Shown in pieces: positions 34,975 to 47,035 of a stretch of DNA of 64,000 bases. A model generated the notes under the pieces. The model was not told where the DNA came from. It saw nothing but the letters and a program-made list of their open reading frames with translations, and searched no databases. The DNA comes from Rhyacophila brunnea. Its lineage: Eukaryota > Arthropoda > Insecta > Trichoptera > Rhyacophilidae. Each line of letters starts with the position of its first letter. Within the stretch, counting starts at the first letter, position 1. Position numbers and translations under genes: made by a program. The stretch spans positions 434,001-498,000 of the forward strand of contig JAGYXB010001580.1 of NCBI GenBank assembly GCA_022495005.1. Direction: 5' to 3'.

Positions 34975-35470
34975 AAAATCATCAGCATCAGCCTGAATCT
35001 ACCCACTGCTGGATGAAGGCCTCTCCAAGCTGATTCCACTTCTTTTGGTCCTGTGCGTTGCGTTGCCACGTACTTCCGCAGAACTTTATCATTTTATCGA
35101 TCCAGCGGCCTCTAGGTCTACCTTGCGGACGTTTTGTACCTCTTGGATATCACTGGATGACTAAATTTGTCCAACCATTGTCCCTTCTTCGAGCTATGTG
35201 TCCAGCCCATTTCCAATGATGCCTTCAAAAGTGACCTCCTACTGTGCCTAAAGCGCAAAGTGTTCAACCAGTGTGTGCTTCCCATAATCACATATGCGTG
35301 TGAAAAATGGACCCTAAGTAAAAGAGAGATCCAGAATCTTAGAGTAGCACAACGTGGTATGGAGAGGTGCATGCTGGGCATAACGCGAAAGGAAAAAAAG
35401 AGGAATGAGTGGATAAGGAAACAGACAAGGGTTTGCGATGTAATAGAGTTCGTTAAAAAAGAATGTAGCG
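34975..35470. mobile_element. RTE-like family X copy 3 with 5' inversion
   Basis: The 3' part reads on the minus strand (35216 to 34975): HWKWAGHIARRRDNGWTN, IQWYPRGTKRP, GRPRGRWIDKMIKF and NQLGEAFIQQWVDSG. The 5' part reads on the plus strand (35221-35465): FKSDLLLCLKRKVFNQCVLP, KREIQNLRVAQRGMERCML, KQTRVCDVIEFVKK. In an intact element FVKK would be followed directly by the WKW segment, so the two halves meet by inversion without obvious loss, as in twin-primed LINE insertions. Confidence 0.82.
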
Positions 35471-35551
35471 ACACGATAATTAATTATTCCTCTTTTCGAG
35501 GCTACAGACTTCGGAATCATACATGTTAGAAAAATCCTTAATCATTCATTG

Positions 35552-35621
35552 ACTGGGATTTTAACACACATCTTTCACATCCGATACAATATTCTAGCCA
35601 TTGAGCTATCGTCCATTGCGG
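35552..35621 (-). repeat. tRNA-like SINE relic
   Basis: The minus strand reads gacgatagctcaatggctag (A-box-like) and later GTTAAAATCCC at the B-box position. Too decayed to be a tRNA gene. Confidence 0.5.
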
Positions 35622-35836
35622 ATTTGGTAAAATAATGATCTGATGAGGTTTTAAAATCCGTTAACAGATGATTACCATATTTGTTTTAATTCATAGATGA
35701 CGTCAAGATTGATTCAAATTTTAGTTGTAATGTAATAAAAACATCAGAAATATATATACAACAAAATCTATAAAAAGTTGCAATCGCAGTCACATCTTTC
35801 ACTGTTAGGATGAGTGCTCTTAACCTATCTTCCTTA

Positions 35837-35896
35837 TATGGTTCATGCAAATTATTACTAATAAGTTATTAGTAATAAATAATTGGCATGAACCAC
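35837..35896. repeat. Near-perfect short hairpin
   Basis: tggttcatgcaaattattac and its inverted partner (ending ggcatgaacca) enclose ctaataagttattag. About 60 bp in all. Confidence 0.7.
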
Positions 35897-35967
35897 TCCC
35901 CTAGCGAGTGTCGAGAGGTTATTATCAGCAATAAAATTAATTATAACTGAGAATAGGCAGATAGTGA

Positions 35968-36178
35968 AAGACGATTTTCTGGCGGCAATTTTGTTTAAAA
36001 GAATTAATAATAAAAATGACTTATTTTTTCTTGTTTTTTAACATTTGTACACATATAATAACTATTAAAACTTTTTAACTGGAAGGGGCAGACCCTGGAG
36101 CGGAGCTGGAGCAAGTATTAGGTCTCGGAGCGCAGCTGAAACGGAGCAACTCAAAAAAGGGTCCGCTCCAACCCTATG
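35968..36178. repeat. GGAGC-rich repeat family G, copy 2
   Basis: gacgattttctggcggcaat onward matches 27640-27845, including cagaccctggagcggag and gctccaaccctatgct. Confidence 0.65.
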
Positions 36179-36234
36179 CTAATAACTACGCTTAATTTAT
36201 TTAAAATTCCACCAAATGAAGGCGATTTGCCCAT

Positions 36235-36504
36235 CTATTCTATACACAAGACTGATATCGGACGCTATCAGTAGCTATCGTGGGTAGTTTTTCATATTTT
36301 TGTATTGAAGTTTTATAATTTTTACAATAAGTGCTATGCTTTAACTTAACAGCACCTCTCTTGGCTGTGCTAACTTTTAGACCGAGTTAGACAATTTTGA
36401 CTGTTTAGACTGCTAACTTATTATAATACCTCAATACAAGCATATGATAAACTACCCTCGATAACAGCCGATAGTGGCCGATAGTAATATTGTGTATAGA
36501 ATAG
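36235..36504. mobile_element. MITE M1 copy 2
   Basis: 270 bp. Left ctattctatacacaagactg; minus-strand right end ctattctatacacaatatta. The interior matches copy 1 (cttaacagcacctctcttgg). Confidence 0.85.
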
Positions 36505-37090
36505 ACACGCAGGGTTGTAAAAATAATTTAAGGGTAAATTATATTACGAACTTAATTTTATTATAATAGCTGACGTCAGAAACAAATTATATTATTTACG
36601 TTATTGTAGGTACTTGCAAATAAGTAAATTATAATTTTTATTTTGATTAATGTCTTTTCACCAAGAATTGAAGTGTATTTAAAAAACAAATTAGTTTAAC
36701 GTCCACGTTATTACGGAATGTAGATAGCCGACTTGTTGATTCCGACCGAAAGGTATTCGGCTGAAATTGTTTACGAGGAAAAATGTCGATTGTTTGGGGG
36801 CCGTTTGTGCTTCTGAAAAGTCAATACTCATCGCCGGATGTTGACGGCTGATTGCGGAAACGGAAACTCGATGGCTTCATTGCTTTCTGGCTGACGAAGA
36901 CGAACTATCGATTCTTATTAGAAAATACACTGTCAAAAATTGACACATTTAAAATAACAATAGAGCTACTATATAATTTGAAATTATTTCATGAATATAA
37001 TATAATTTGTAACAGATATAACTTAAACTCACGTCAATCGTAATTTCGGCACTGAGCATTTCGGATTAAACTATTGATAAAACTTCTAAT
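36505..37090. other. Unassigned intron sequence
   Basis: A GC-richer patch at 36720-36850 without a recognisable product. Confidence 0.45.
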
Positions 37091-37752
37091 TAGGGATTGC
37101 AATATCGAATGAGTATATCAATACCGGTATTTCGGTAGTTCTTATTGAATACCGGTATTCGTCAAAACATATTATAGAAAAAAGTAGGTACCTATCAATA
37201 CATAATATGACTATTAAAATCTAGTTTAAACACTATTTTATAGCAACATACCTACATTTATAATGTTGACCTTTATAAATATGTATGTATGAATCATAAT
37301 ATTTTAGAACTGATAATTTTTACAAATACCTACTATAAGTCCGGGTACAGAAAAATCTCTCTCAAATTCCACGTTTGTTGGATGTATTATCAAAGTTGGA
37401 TCAATGGTTATAAAATAATTGGAAATATTTGCCACGAATGTTTTCTTTTTTTAAATAATATATGTTAATTCATCGCGACAATTCTATAAGTATAGTTGAA
37501 GGATTTTGTTTTAATATTATTTAACTTTTGATGCTTTCAGTCAATATATTTGCATTTTGGAAGTACATATTAAACTTATATATTAAATGTAATATACACT
37601 ATAATAGAAGTAATGAAAAAATAACATTAAATTCATTTTCGAAAACCATAAACGTGTATGCTTTCTTAATACCGAAAATACATGTTTATTGGATTTTTGA
37701 AACCAGTATTTATGTATCGATAAATAATTAAATACCGGTATTTCAATCCCTA
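37091..37752. mobile_element. hAT-type element with perfect 8-bp TSD
   Basis: Termini TAGGGATTGCAATA and, on the minus strand, TAGGGATTGAAATA. CTTCTAAT is duplicated exactly at 37083-37090 and 37753-37760. ataccggtatt occurs near both ends (three times in all). 662 bp, no transposase. Confidence 0.9.
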
Positions 37753-37760
37753 CTTCTAAT

Positions 37761-38987
37761 CATGCGGAACATACTTAAAAACCAACATTTATATTTGGTG
37801 AACACCAAGTTATGAACCTTCCAACTATAAATAAAAGGAGCTTTATACGTAATTTCTTATGACATTTGAAAATATTAAGTAGGTAAATGCATGAATCATG
37901 GTTATGTTGGTAAACTCCACAAATAATATTAACATCGCTCAGTTGGCAATCCATTTTTAATGTTCATCGTGATTACTAATTACTCAACTGCAGTTATAAA
38001 CGGTTGTACACAAATTTTACAGGATTGTTTAACTAAATAATACTGCCGAAGTGTAACACTATTGGCTGCTTACATACTCATCGTGGCATATTATTGTCTT
38101 TTCCGATACCCTGAAAATTTACCATAAATATCTTACTGTCACACAAGAACTTCTTGCCCATGTGTAAAAACTTTGAACTAACAATCCCCTCCAGTGCAGC
38201 TAATTACACTTCCGTTTTCAAATGAGGAACGCCCCCAAAATTATCATTTCAATTTATGCTTTCGTGGTGTATGGATCTGTCAATTTACGTAATTTGAAGT
38301 TTTTTTATTATAAAAATATGTCTAAAACAATAAATTAGGAGTGATGTTACAATTATTATTAGTAAACTTTTGGCTTATTGCGAAGAAGAAAAGTAGGAAA
38401 GGAGAGCCGATACATTATTTAAACACGCGTTACCGCCATGACAGGTTCGTCAGTGAGATGTCTTATATATGCAACTACAGCGACTTCCTGTTATCGCCAA
38501 TTTCTTCTTGCCAGACAGTAACAGTAGTCTGAACTTCTCTGCAAATGAACTTGCAATGCAAAGTCATTTGTAGCTTGTAGCTAACTTAATCAGTATATAA
38601 GTGGTCATTTTTTGCTTCAATTTCATAAATGTAGGCTCCATCTCTTTAAAAGAAGGTTTTTGTCAACGTTTGTCTCAACATCAACTCATTTTAAAAATTA
38701 TCATGAATTTATTACCACTAAGTAAACGTCGAATCACTTGAAAAGATACATTTGAGATTTGGCTCAATATTCCGTTATTTGCGCCAATTATCTATCACCT
38801 TTTAACACCCACTAAAATTTTATCCTCCTGTATCTTTCCCGGGAACCTTATAATGTAGTGATTTAATGACTTTGATGCTCCGCGAATGTAAATTGATTTC
38901 GCTCCGTTGCCATTAGATACGCAACATTGTGATAAAAAGTGAAGTGTGATATAAACCGTGTAAGTATGTGAATCTTGTGACTCCTGT
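37761..38987. other. Unassigned intron sequence
   Basis: Nothing recognised. Confidence 0.5.
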
Positions 38988-39001
38988 AATCTCTCGAGAG
39001 A

Positions 39002-39192
39002 GGCGGCTCTCGTGGTGCAGTGGGTAAGGCGCTGGCCTTCCACCCGTGAGTTCTGGGTTCGATTCCCGGTCATGACAAAAACAATTATATGTTTTTCTCA
39101 AAGCCTGGGTGTTTGTGATTGTTCAAAATTACTAACAACCACCTTGTACGAAAAAGCAAGGACATGGTTATTAATAATTCTAAAAAAAAAAA
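39002..39192 (+). mobile_element. SINE family C, apparently full length, 14-bp TSD
   Basis: tRNA-derived head: ggcggctctcgtggtgcagt, then gggtaaggcgctgg (A box region) and GGGTTCGATTCCC (B box, about 39056-39068). A body of about 110 bp and an oligo-A tail (39182-39192) follow. The 14-bp target AATCTCTCGAGAGA is repeated exactly at 38988-39001 and 39193-39206. The intact promoter boxes and exact duplication point to a recent insertion. Confidence 0.93.
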
Positions 39193-39544
39193 AATCTCTC
39201 GAGAGAAAAAATCAGCACCCCGAGTGAGGGACGTGCCTGCTACCTACAATTCAGGTAAGTGTTTTATTCCACTATACAAATTCAAAAGAGTTCACTCATT
39301 TATCCATCATGCAACCATCATGTTGTATTTATAATAAAGGTTTTAAAAATATTAATTCTAATTCCTAGATGGTTTAGAAATATTTCCTAATTGGTATAGG
39401 TTAGGTTGCATTTATTCAATGAATAAAAATAATAAAAAAAAATGCATTGAGTGGTTATAATTATTTATTTAGTCTGTAAAATAGCATGACATTGCAGTAT
39501 TTTAGAATTTTAGAATGGAGATATAAGACACTCCATTTACTTTA

Positions 39545-39665
39545 TTGTGTTAACTGTCAATTCATTGTGGAACTGCATTTTATTATTGATTAATTTTTAT
39601 AGATGTATTTATTAAAAGTGGAATAAGCACAAAAACATTTGCGTTTTATTAAATTAATCAATAAT
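39545..39665. repeat. Q-family repeat, hairpin form without core
   Basis: ttaactgtcaattcattgtg then inverted arms around gttttattaaattaatcaat. The 15-base core is missing, replaced by tagatgtatttattaaaagt. Confidence 0.65.
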
Positions 39666-39669
39666 ATAA

Positions 39670-40550
39670 GACACTGAAAAACAACAATTATTCGTTTTGT
39701 TATATTTTACTTCATTTGAAAATTTCAGAATAAACGAAAAATTATGTTGTTTTTAATATTTACAAAAGAGTCACGATTACAGACTCAATAATATGATATC
39801 ATAGAGGTGGCACCAATTTCCTACGTTCTAATTTCATTATTTACGTGTGGAATTAGAAACAAATTTAATTAATAGGTTTATAAAGTACTTAGGTATTTTA
39901 ATTATTTTACGAGTCAGAGTAAAAACGTTAAATTATCTCTAAGTATTGAATCTTTGCCGCCGATTTTGTCATATATCATTGATATGAAAAAAAAATAGTA
40001 AAAGATAAGTAATTAAATAAAAAATAATCAGCGTAAAATTAATCAGAAATGAAAATATGCTTGAACAATATTATAAAATAAAACAAATAATGCAATACAA
40101 TCCTCTTCAATAATTCTACAAAAATACATTAATCTTATTAATGTATTATCAAATAGATTAATCACGTAATAGACAACGTCTTAAAACATTGCATTCGTCC
40201 AGCGATGTAGTATTTTGAGCCCCGCAGAATCGCGTGTATGAATGGTGGATGGATGAAAATGAAAACTTACTAGCATAAATGGTTGTAAAAATGAATCGTG
40301 GAAGAAGTGAACAGAAAAATAATAGTCAGCTAGACAAGGATTGTATTGGCAGTAGACCTACAAGAAAAAGTGTAGAAAATGTCAATTGATGTTGATTGTC
40401 ATAACCCATAAGAAATTATTATGTACGTCCCAATGACATTATTAATGGACGACGCACTCAGTACAGTAGCTAGCAAGTAAATTCAAACGCAAAATTCGCA
40501 CGTACATAGGTAGACGTCACGCAATATCCATTTTGCGATATCACGCATCA
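39670..40550. other. Unassigned AT-rich intron sequence
   Basis: Nothing recognised. Confidence 0.5.
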
Positions 40551-40551
40551 G

Positions 40552-40740
40552 GAATTTATAGCAATATCACCTTTATTGTAATGGCGTTAGAACAGTGTTT
40601 CTAGTATCAATGTTCGTTTGAGCGAACCCGTTCGAACCGAACCATTCGGCAGACCCGACAAGAAGCATCGAGAATTTATAGTAATATCACCTTTATTGTA
40701 ATGGCGTTAGAACAGATTATGCCATTCGGCAGACCCGACA
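40552..40740. repeat. Partial tandem duplication, 121-bp period
   Basis: tttatagcaatatcaccttt begins unit 1 (from 40552); the same 44-bp block with one change starts unit 2 (40673). The shared end ccattcggcagacccgacaa occurs at about 40641 and 40722. Unit 2 lacks the middle portion. Confidence 0.8.
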
Positions 40741-41500
40741 AAAAAGTGAGTGTCATTTTTTTTCCAGATGCTTCGTCCATATTAATGTCATTGGTACGTC
40801 CTCAAATACTAAAATCTTTAATTTTATTAGTGTACGTACGCAATCCAACTCCATTACGTGCACTAAGTAAACTCATAGATAATAATGGCGTATTTGAGAA
40901 TAGGTATTTAACACAAATAATACTCATAACGTATTACAGAAATGGTTTTATTTAAATAGGTATATCGAATTTATAATAATAATATTATTACACCTACAAT
41001 TTTATTGGGAGAATGATGTTTTTTTTTTCTCTAATTGCTCTGTAAAGTTATATGATGGTTTGTTTAGGGTGCGTTTTCGAGAGTTAATTGTTTGCTATCC
41101 TATGGTGTCTGTTTCAACAATATGGGAAGAAAATTAATGAATATAAGCCTTGGGAAAATTACATAATATTTACCCATATTTGTATAAACATAAACATGTT
41201 AATTGGAAAAGTAGGGTTAATTATATAATATAACTTAACATATTTTCCATAGTCGTATTTATTTATTACATACAGTTAGTTATGTGCACCTACATAAATT
41301 TATGTGGTCTGTAAAACTTTAAAAATGATGTATCATTTTTAGTTACTTTAGTTTTGTAAGTTTACGTAAGATAAAAGCTAAAGAAATAATTAGTGAAGTA
41401 AAAACTTTCTAGTTGACATAGACCACATCATGCACAATCCCGAGAGATTTCCCGTGGTGGTAGGCAGACCAAGCATTGCTTATGAGCGGTAGATAAAGGT
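40741..41500. other. Unassigned AT-rich intron sequence
   Basis: Nothing recognised. Confidence 0.5.
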
Positions 41501-41504
41501 ATTT

Positions 41505-41655
41505 TGTGTATGAGTCAGAGTATGGACCTAATAGATTCAGCAAGTGGCTGACATCCATTCTCATAAATCCATGCTCGTAAAAACAAAATCTGTTAATGTA
41601 CACCTCCACTCTGTGGTGGCCCATATTATCTTTTTAGGATCGGACATGGTCGAAA
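41505..41655 (+). repeat. SINE family A, 5'-truncated copy
   Basis: Body and 3' end only (tgtatgagtcagagtatgga to aggatcggacatggtc). The tRNA-like head is not recognisable. Confidence 0.75.
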
Positions 41656-41659
41656 GAAA

Positions 41660-42441
41660 AGAAAACATGTATTCAAGTTGCAAGATTGATTGCATGAATG
41701 GATCGAACAAGGTTGGAAGATTCTGAATTTTCACACGAGAGTTGGGATTTGTTCTATATCTACGCCTGCGAAGTAGAACGATAGTGGTGAACCTTCCGGT
41801 AAAAAAACGAACTACACCGCGTAGATTCCTTTTGAGGTTACCCGATTTTCATTACCTATCTGATAGTACTATAAAATGACAACATCTCGTCTCGCTTACT
41901 CTTGAAGAATGAGATTGGTGAGACATTCATCATATTTTACGTATAAACAGTTATTATTTAAGATAGTTTAAAATACACACTATTGCTACAAGTAAATCCA
42001 TGCACGTGTATAGGCGTTATTACAATATCTATAGATACGGAAAATTTAGTAATGCTGAATAGTGTTATGTATTTCTTTTATACACAATAGACAAAAAAAA
42101 TGAAACCATTAACATACTTATCGTGGCATCCAAAAAAAGTATTGACGTCTCCATAATATATAATGAATTCATGGGAGACAGTAATTCGCAGTCGTTATAG
42201 AAACGACCCTCCGCCCTTTGTCCCGATCAGCTGTCCCGATTAAAATATTCGTATCGCGTATCGAGGGCGCCTCCCACCCCCTGCGTGGGTGGAATTGGCG
42301 CCCCGGGACTCGGTCTTTACTTTTCCCACCCATAGAGAGATCTATGTTAGGTCTAAAAATTGTCCACTAGTTGCGAAATTATTTGTAATACGCAGTCGAC
42401 ACAAAAGGACGAATGAAGAAATTTAGGACATCATCAGGATG
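41660..42441. other. Unassigned intron sequence with a GC-rich patch
   Basis: 42190-42330 is GC-rich (cctcccaccccctgcgtggg) and could be an unrecognised transposon end. No gene seen. Confidence 0.4.
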
Positions 42442-42449
42442 CCTTAAAC

Positions 42450-43298
42450 CAGGGGTGGCCAACCTTTTGCATACCATGCGCCAATTTTTTTTACAGACGA
42501 GTTCAGATGCGCCATACAACTCAAGCACCTTTTCTACCTTCTTACGTTCACGGTTGGGGTTGGAAAATAGGGATAAAGGTAGGATCTACTTCGATTGGGG
42601 GAGTAAAAGGAATAATTATTCAATCACGCAATTAAATTAATTAATTTATGCTAGTTCAAAAAACACACGTTTATTGAAGAACCAATCGACAATTAATAGT
42701 CAGAAATGATCTCTTGGACGAGAGGGTGACCGCTGTCGTGGACCCCGCTGATGGTGCTACAGCTGCCGGAGAGTTTCGATTGGTGAAGATAACTTTGGAC
42801 CACAGTTGTTGAATGTGGTGAGAGACAGAGAGAGAGAGATCTGAGTGGGATGGAGCACTGAGAGCTTTTGAGCATTTGGATTTCGCTAGTCTTTCAATTA
42901 TTCTTCTTCTTATTGTGCCATCCCCTAGTGGAGATAGGCCACCATCAAGGCGATCTTGGATATGTCGTCTACCAAAACAGTTCAGTGGAGCTGCACTCGT
43001 ACCAATCACGGAGGTTGAATGTTTGGTGTTAAATTTGTTATTGAGAGCAGCAGAGAATTCTTCAAATCTGAATCAGTCATTCGCGACCTTGTTTTGCTTT
43101 TAATCAATTTATGGATGAAAATGCTTTTTCACATCTGTATGTCGATCCAAAGAGAGCACTCAGGTATTGAAAATATGAAGATGGATTCAGTTGTGACGCC
43201 TACTTCAAAAGAATAAGTAGGCGCAAAGATGAAATGCGCCACTTGTAATCACCCAATGCACTACGTTTGGCGCATGCGCCACGGTGTGGTCAGCACTA
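42450..43298. mobile_element. hAT-like element with perfect 8-bp TSD and nested RTE scrap
   Basis: The left end CAGGGGTGGCCAACCTTTTG is typical of hAT. The right end (minus strand TAGTGCTGACCACACCGTGG) is a degenerate partner, and both ends share a gcgcc-rich inner block. CCTTAAAC is duplicated exactly (42442-42449, 43299-43306). 42895-43015 resembles an RTE 3' end (ttcttcttcttattgtgcca). No transposase. Confidence 0.8.
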
Positions 43299-43404
43299 CC
43301 TTAAACAATCATTTTTACTGTACTAAATCTAAACTAAAGAGGCAATTGCTGGACAAATCTAATTATGAGACCGAGAGGAATGGAACAAGGATTGACCCAG
43401 ATAA

Positions 43405-43800
43405 ATGATATCGTCGTGGGCCCCAAGTTCGAATCCTGGATCTGGCAAGTTAGTAGGTACACAATATATTGTTTTTCAATTTGTGTATGAGTCCGAGTAT
43501 GAACTTTATATGTTGATCAAGTGGCTAACAACCCATTTCTCGTAAAAACAAAATCTATTAATACAAGCCACCACTCTGTGGAGGCCCGTATGATCTTATT
43601 AGGATCGGACATGGTTAATATAATGATAATAAAGACGAAAACATTAGAGGACAAAACAACCACCTTAAACTAATTAAATTGCTAGACAAATCTTGCTATC
43701 TAGTGCCAAATGGCACATAAAAGGTATAAAACAGGCGTGAAAGGTAAGCCTAAAGGCTTTAGCGAAATAGTACGTGGTAACTAAACGCACAGAATCGAGA
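43405..43800 (+). repeat. SINE family A, long form
   Basis: Head with AAGTTCGAATCCTGG (B box near 43428), body to ggacatggtt (about 43617), then an extra tail of about 180 bp (acgaaaacattagaggacaa ... tagtacgtggtaactaaacg) that matches the minus strand of 17455-17640. Confidence 0.82.
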
Positions 43801-44094
43801 GAAATGAAATAAGACTTTCACCCACCAGTGGTTTGACATTATAATGATGATCAAATCTAAGCTAACTTCATGCTGAGACAGATACAGGTTGTATTTATTT
43901 CTTTTTCAAGTGCAAGCATTGAGGTTTTCACTTATATTTTTGAAATCTTAAATTTATCGAGTTTTGATAAACGTGCAACGACTGTCTGCCGCGCAATAAT
44001 CCGACGAAGCAGAAAATAGTGAAGCCAGATTGCAATTAATAACACCTCATAGATTTAACTAAAAAGTGAATTAAAAAATTAAAAATAAAATGAT

Positions 44095-44515
44095 TAGCTG
44101 TCATCACCATCATCTTCATCCGACTTCGATCCACTCTTGGGTGAAAGCCTCCTTCTCCACCAAACTTAATGAGTCCATCTATCCAGCGGTTTTTTGTTCG
44201 TCCAGGATCGTTTAATGCCTCTTGGGTACCACTGTATGACAGCATTTCTCTAGCGGTTATCCACTCGCCAAGCGACAAATCCAGCCCGTTGCCATTACAT
44301 CTGCTTTGCGACCACTTTCATATCGCGAACTTTTATCTGCCATTGATACCTTTTGTAGTATTTCCACATTATTCCCAACCTGCACATTTCCGTGTCATGT
44401 TGCGCTACTCATCATTTTTGGATTTCCCTTACATTAAAGGACTACACATACATGCATTCATAACTAGTAGCATACATTGGTTGAACACTGTTCCCTGTGC
44501 GAGTTTTGCCTAACT
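44095..44515 (-). pseudogene. RTE-like C-terminus, family X copy 4
   Basis: The minus strand reads FNVREIQK-stop-VAQHD, MCRLGIMWK, AGFVAWRVDNRQRNAVIQWY, PRGIKRSWTNKKPLDRWT. The frame must change several times. Same order of motifs as copies 1 and 3. Confidence 0.75.
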
Positions 44516-44519
44516 ACAT

Positions 44520-47030
44520 AAATCATTAAATATTCTTCGATATAGTAAGTGTCATTAAAACATTCGATTACCGCTTTCATTTCTTCAATATTTTGACGCA
44601 AACTTTTATCTAGCGTTGCTTTAAAAAAAAACACTAAGCATTTGATAACTAATCGAAAATTTGAAAAAGTATTTAGCTGCATACTATTGCCGAAAATATA
44701 ATAGAATATATTTAAGTGAATTCATATTTTATTTTATTCATTATACGTGAAAGGGTATCTTGAAACCCTGCGATTATTTTTCGTTCTACTGAAGTTTTTA
44801 CTTAAAGAACTTTTACAATGGCTTACTTAAAAAGCCTGAATGATAACATCAGACCTCTTGTTTAATTGACATTCATTTCTTATCAACTACCTAATCGTAA
44901 TTGAAACTCGACTTTCAGGTAAGCAGGGAGGTATTAATTATTTATTTTATTTTCGAAGTAGGTACTGCATTGCGTGTTAAAAAAATAATGACAATCAACA
45001 TAATATTATAGTATGTTGACTTTGTGGAAAAATTTAGATTTCTACTAGTAAAGGAATCTTAATTTATAAATTTTTGAGCATTGGACGTCAGCCGTTCACT
45101 ATACTACCCCATCCCAGTAAGTAAAGAGTAAATGAAGAATCGACGTTCGTATGTTAATTTGACAGTTGAGCCAAATGGAGAGCGTGAATGGTTGACATCT
45201 AATTTTTGTAAAAAAAAATAAACGTTTCGAGATTATAATAACAGCAATAGGGTAGTAGTTTTTGCGAAGGATCATATATAAAATAATATCATATTTATAT
45301 ATAAAACCTGCCTATCGTTTACATTTATATATTTTCGTTTCAATGTGCATTTGCTCCAGAAGAAATTATCAACAACCCTAACCTCTTAATTTAAAAAAAA
45401 TAGAATACCTTACACTTTTTTAAAACTTAATATTCTCCGCATTGAAGTGAAAATTATCAATTAGCTTCTTACCTTTATGAAGTAAAAATAAATCAAAATT
45501 GGTCTAGTTACACCAGTCCGATCTCGAGCATTTTCTATTCATTGTTTCTAGGTTGGTAAATAATACCTATGCCTCAAATAAAATATGGACAAAAGGTTGT
45601 AGGTACAGTTATATGTAGAAAATAGTGGCAATGATAATATATGATGATGTCGGTCGACAGGCCTATTGAAATATATCACTTAACTCTACAAAAAACTGTT
45701 AAATATAATATGTCGTATTCAGACAGCCAATTATCCCAAGATATGAACTGTTAGGTGTGATCTTTTTTAACGCGGGTCCAGAAGGGCGTGCTACCGGCTT
45801 CTTAGAGGGAGATACAGGATGAAAAATACATCTTCAGATGTGGCGTTTTCGTATATTCATACTAACAATGCAACACCAATGTCACCGCGTAGCGCGGCCA
45901 AGCCGAATTTGGCGAATTACACAACCGCTAGCTGTGAAATGTCATTAATATGATTTACGAATTATATTACGATTAATATGATTTACGCGAAATATTTATA
46001 TTCTCTGTCCCCTAGGTTTCGAGACATCTAGACCGTGACGGTGGCTGAGATCGGTCATCGTTTGATTGATAAAAAAGGTGAGTGCCATTCAACTGAGTAC
46101 CTGAAACAGCGAATAAGCATATCAATTCAAAGAGGTAATGCAGTCGCTGTTTTATGTACTCTTGAGGTATTCAGGGGACTGGAGGAAGTATTTTATATAC
46201 TTGGGGAAACCTAGTATATCAATAGTTTTATAATTATACATAATGTTAATAAAATACAAGTTGTATTATTAAAATATATATTTTATATATAAATAACTGA
46301 GTTTAACATATTCTGTGACTGTGACCAATTACATGTAATTTGTATGAAAACACTTATATCAGGTCGATTCACAAAAGGCAAAAAAGCATTCAAGTCCAAT
46401 TTTCATTGATCACCTCCTTGTACAAACCGTAATTTGTACGAATTTATAAAATCAGTAGGTAGCATTTTCGTACACGTTTCGTATTCGAAATAGTTAATAT
46501 ATGTCAGGCGTATCCTACATATGGCCCGCATGCGTTCCCGGGCATTTAGTAATCCACCCCTTGCCCCAATAATCTAATTTTGTCTTTTATTTTTAAAATC
46601 GTAGTTTTTCTTGAAAAAAAGCTGACGACCAGATAGATTCCGGGACGATTTTTAAATGTTGGGCTGGTTTTTTTGTTGCCCAGAAGATCTATATAAGTAA
46701 CAACTTATTCTATATGTAACCAAATAGAATTATTCTTCACTCAATGTGGTCCAGATTAAAAGTTTGGATACCTATGATGTATGTAATGAAGTTAATAAAT
46801 CAATACCATCATCCATTAAAAACATATTTATATGGTTAACTTACTAATATAAGCATATTTAATAATTTAGGAAATGAAACACTGTTAACCGTATAATTCC
46901 GCGGGACAAGGCCAGTCATAGAAAATGAGCGTGTATACACGCCGTACTTTACACTCACAATACTAGCTCCGGTCGATTGTTTTAAATATTTTAAGTATTC
47001 GGATAGTTCTACAGTTCTTTAGCAATATTC
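44520..47030. other. Unassigned AT-rich intron sequence
   Basis: No gene recognised. GC-richer patches at 45770-45930 and 46500-46560 may be old transposon ends, but no boundaries could be set. Confidence 0.45.
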
Positions 47031-47035
47031 CTTTT

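Noticed and set aside
39002..39075. Functional tRNA gene
   Set aside because: The A and B boxes are good, but the sequence continues into a SINE body with an oligo-A tail and a target duplication; the acceptor stem does not close.
44169..44513. 114-codon plus-strand ORF
   Set aside because: Antisense of an RTE-like C-terminus read on the minus strand.
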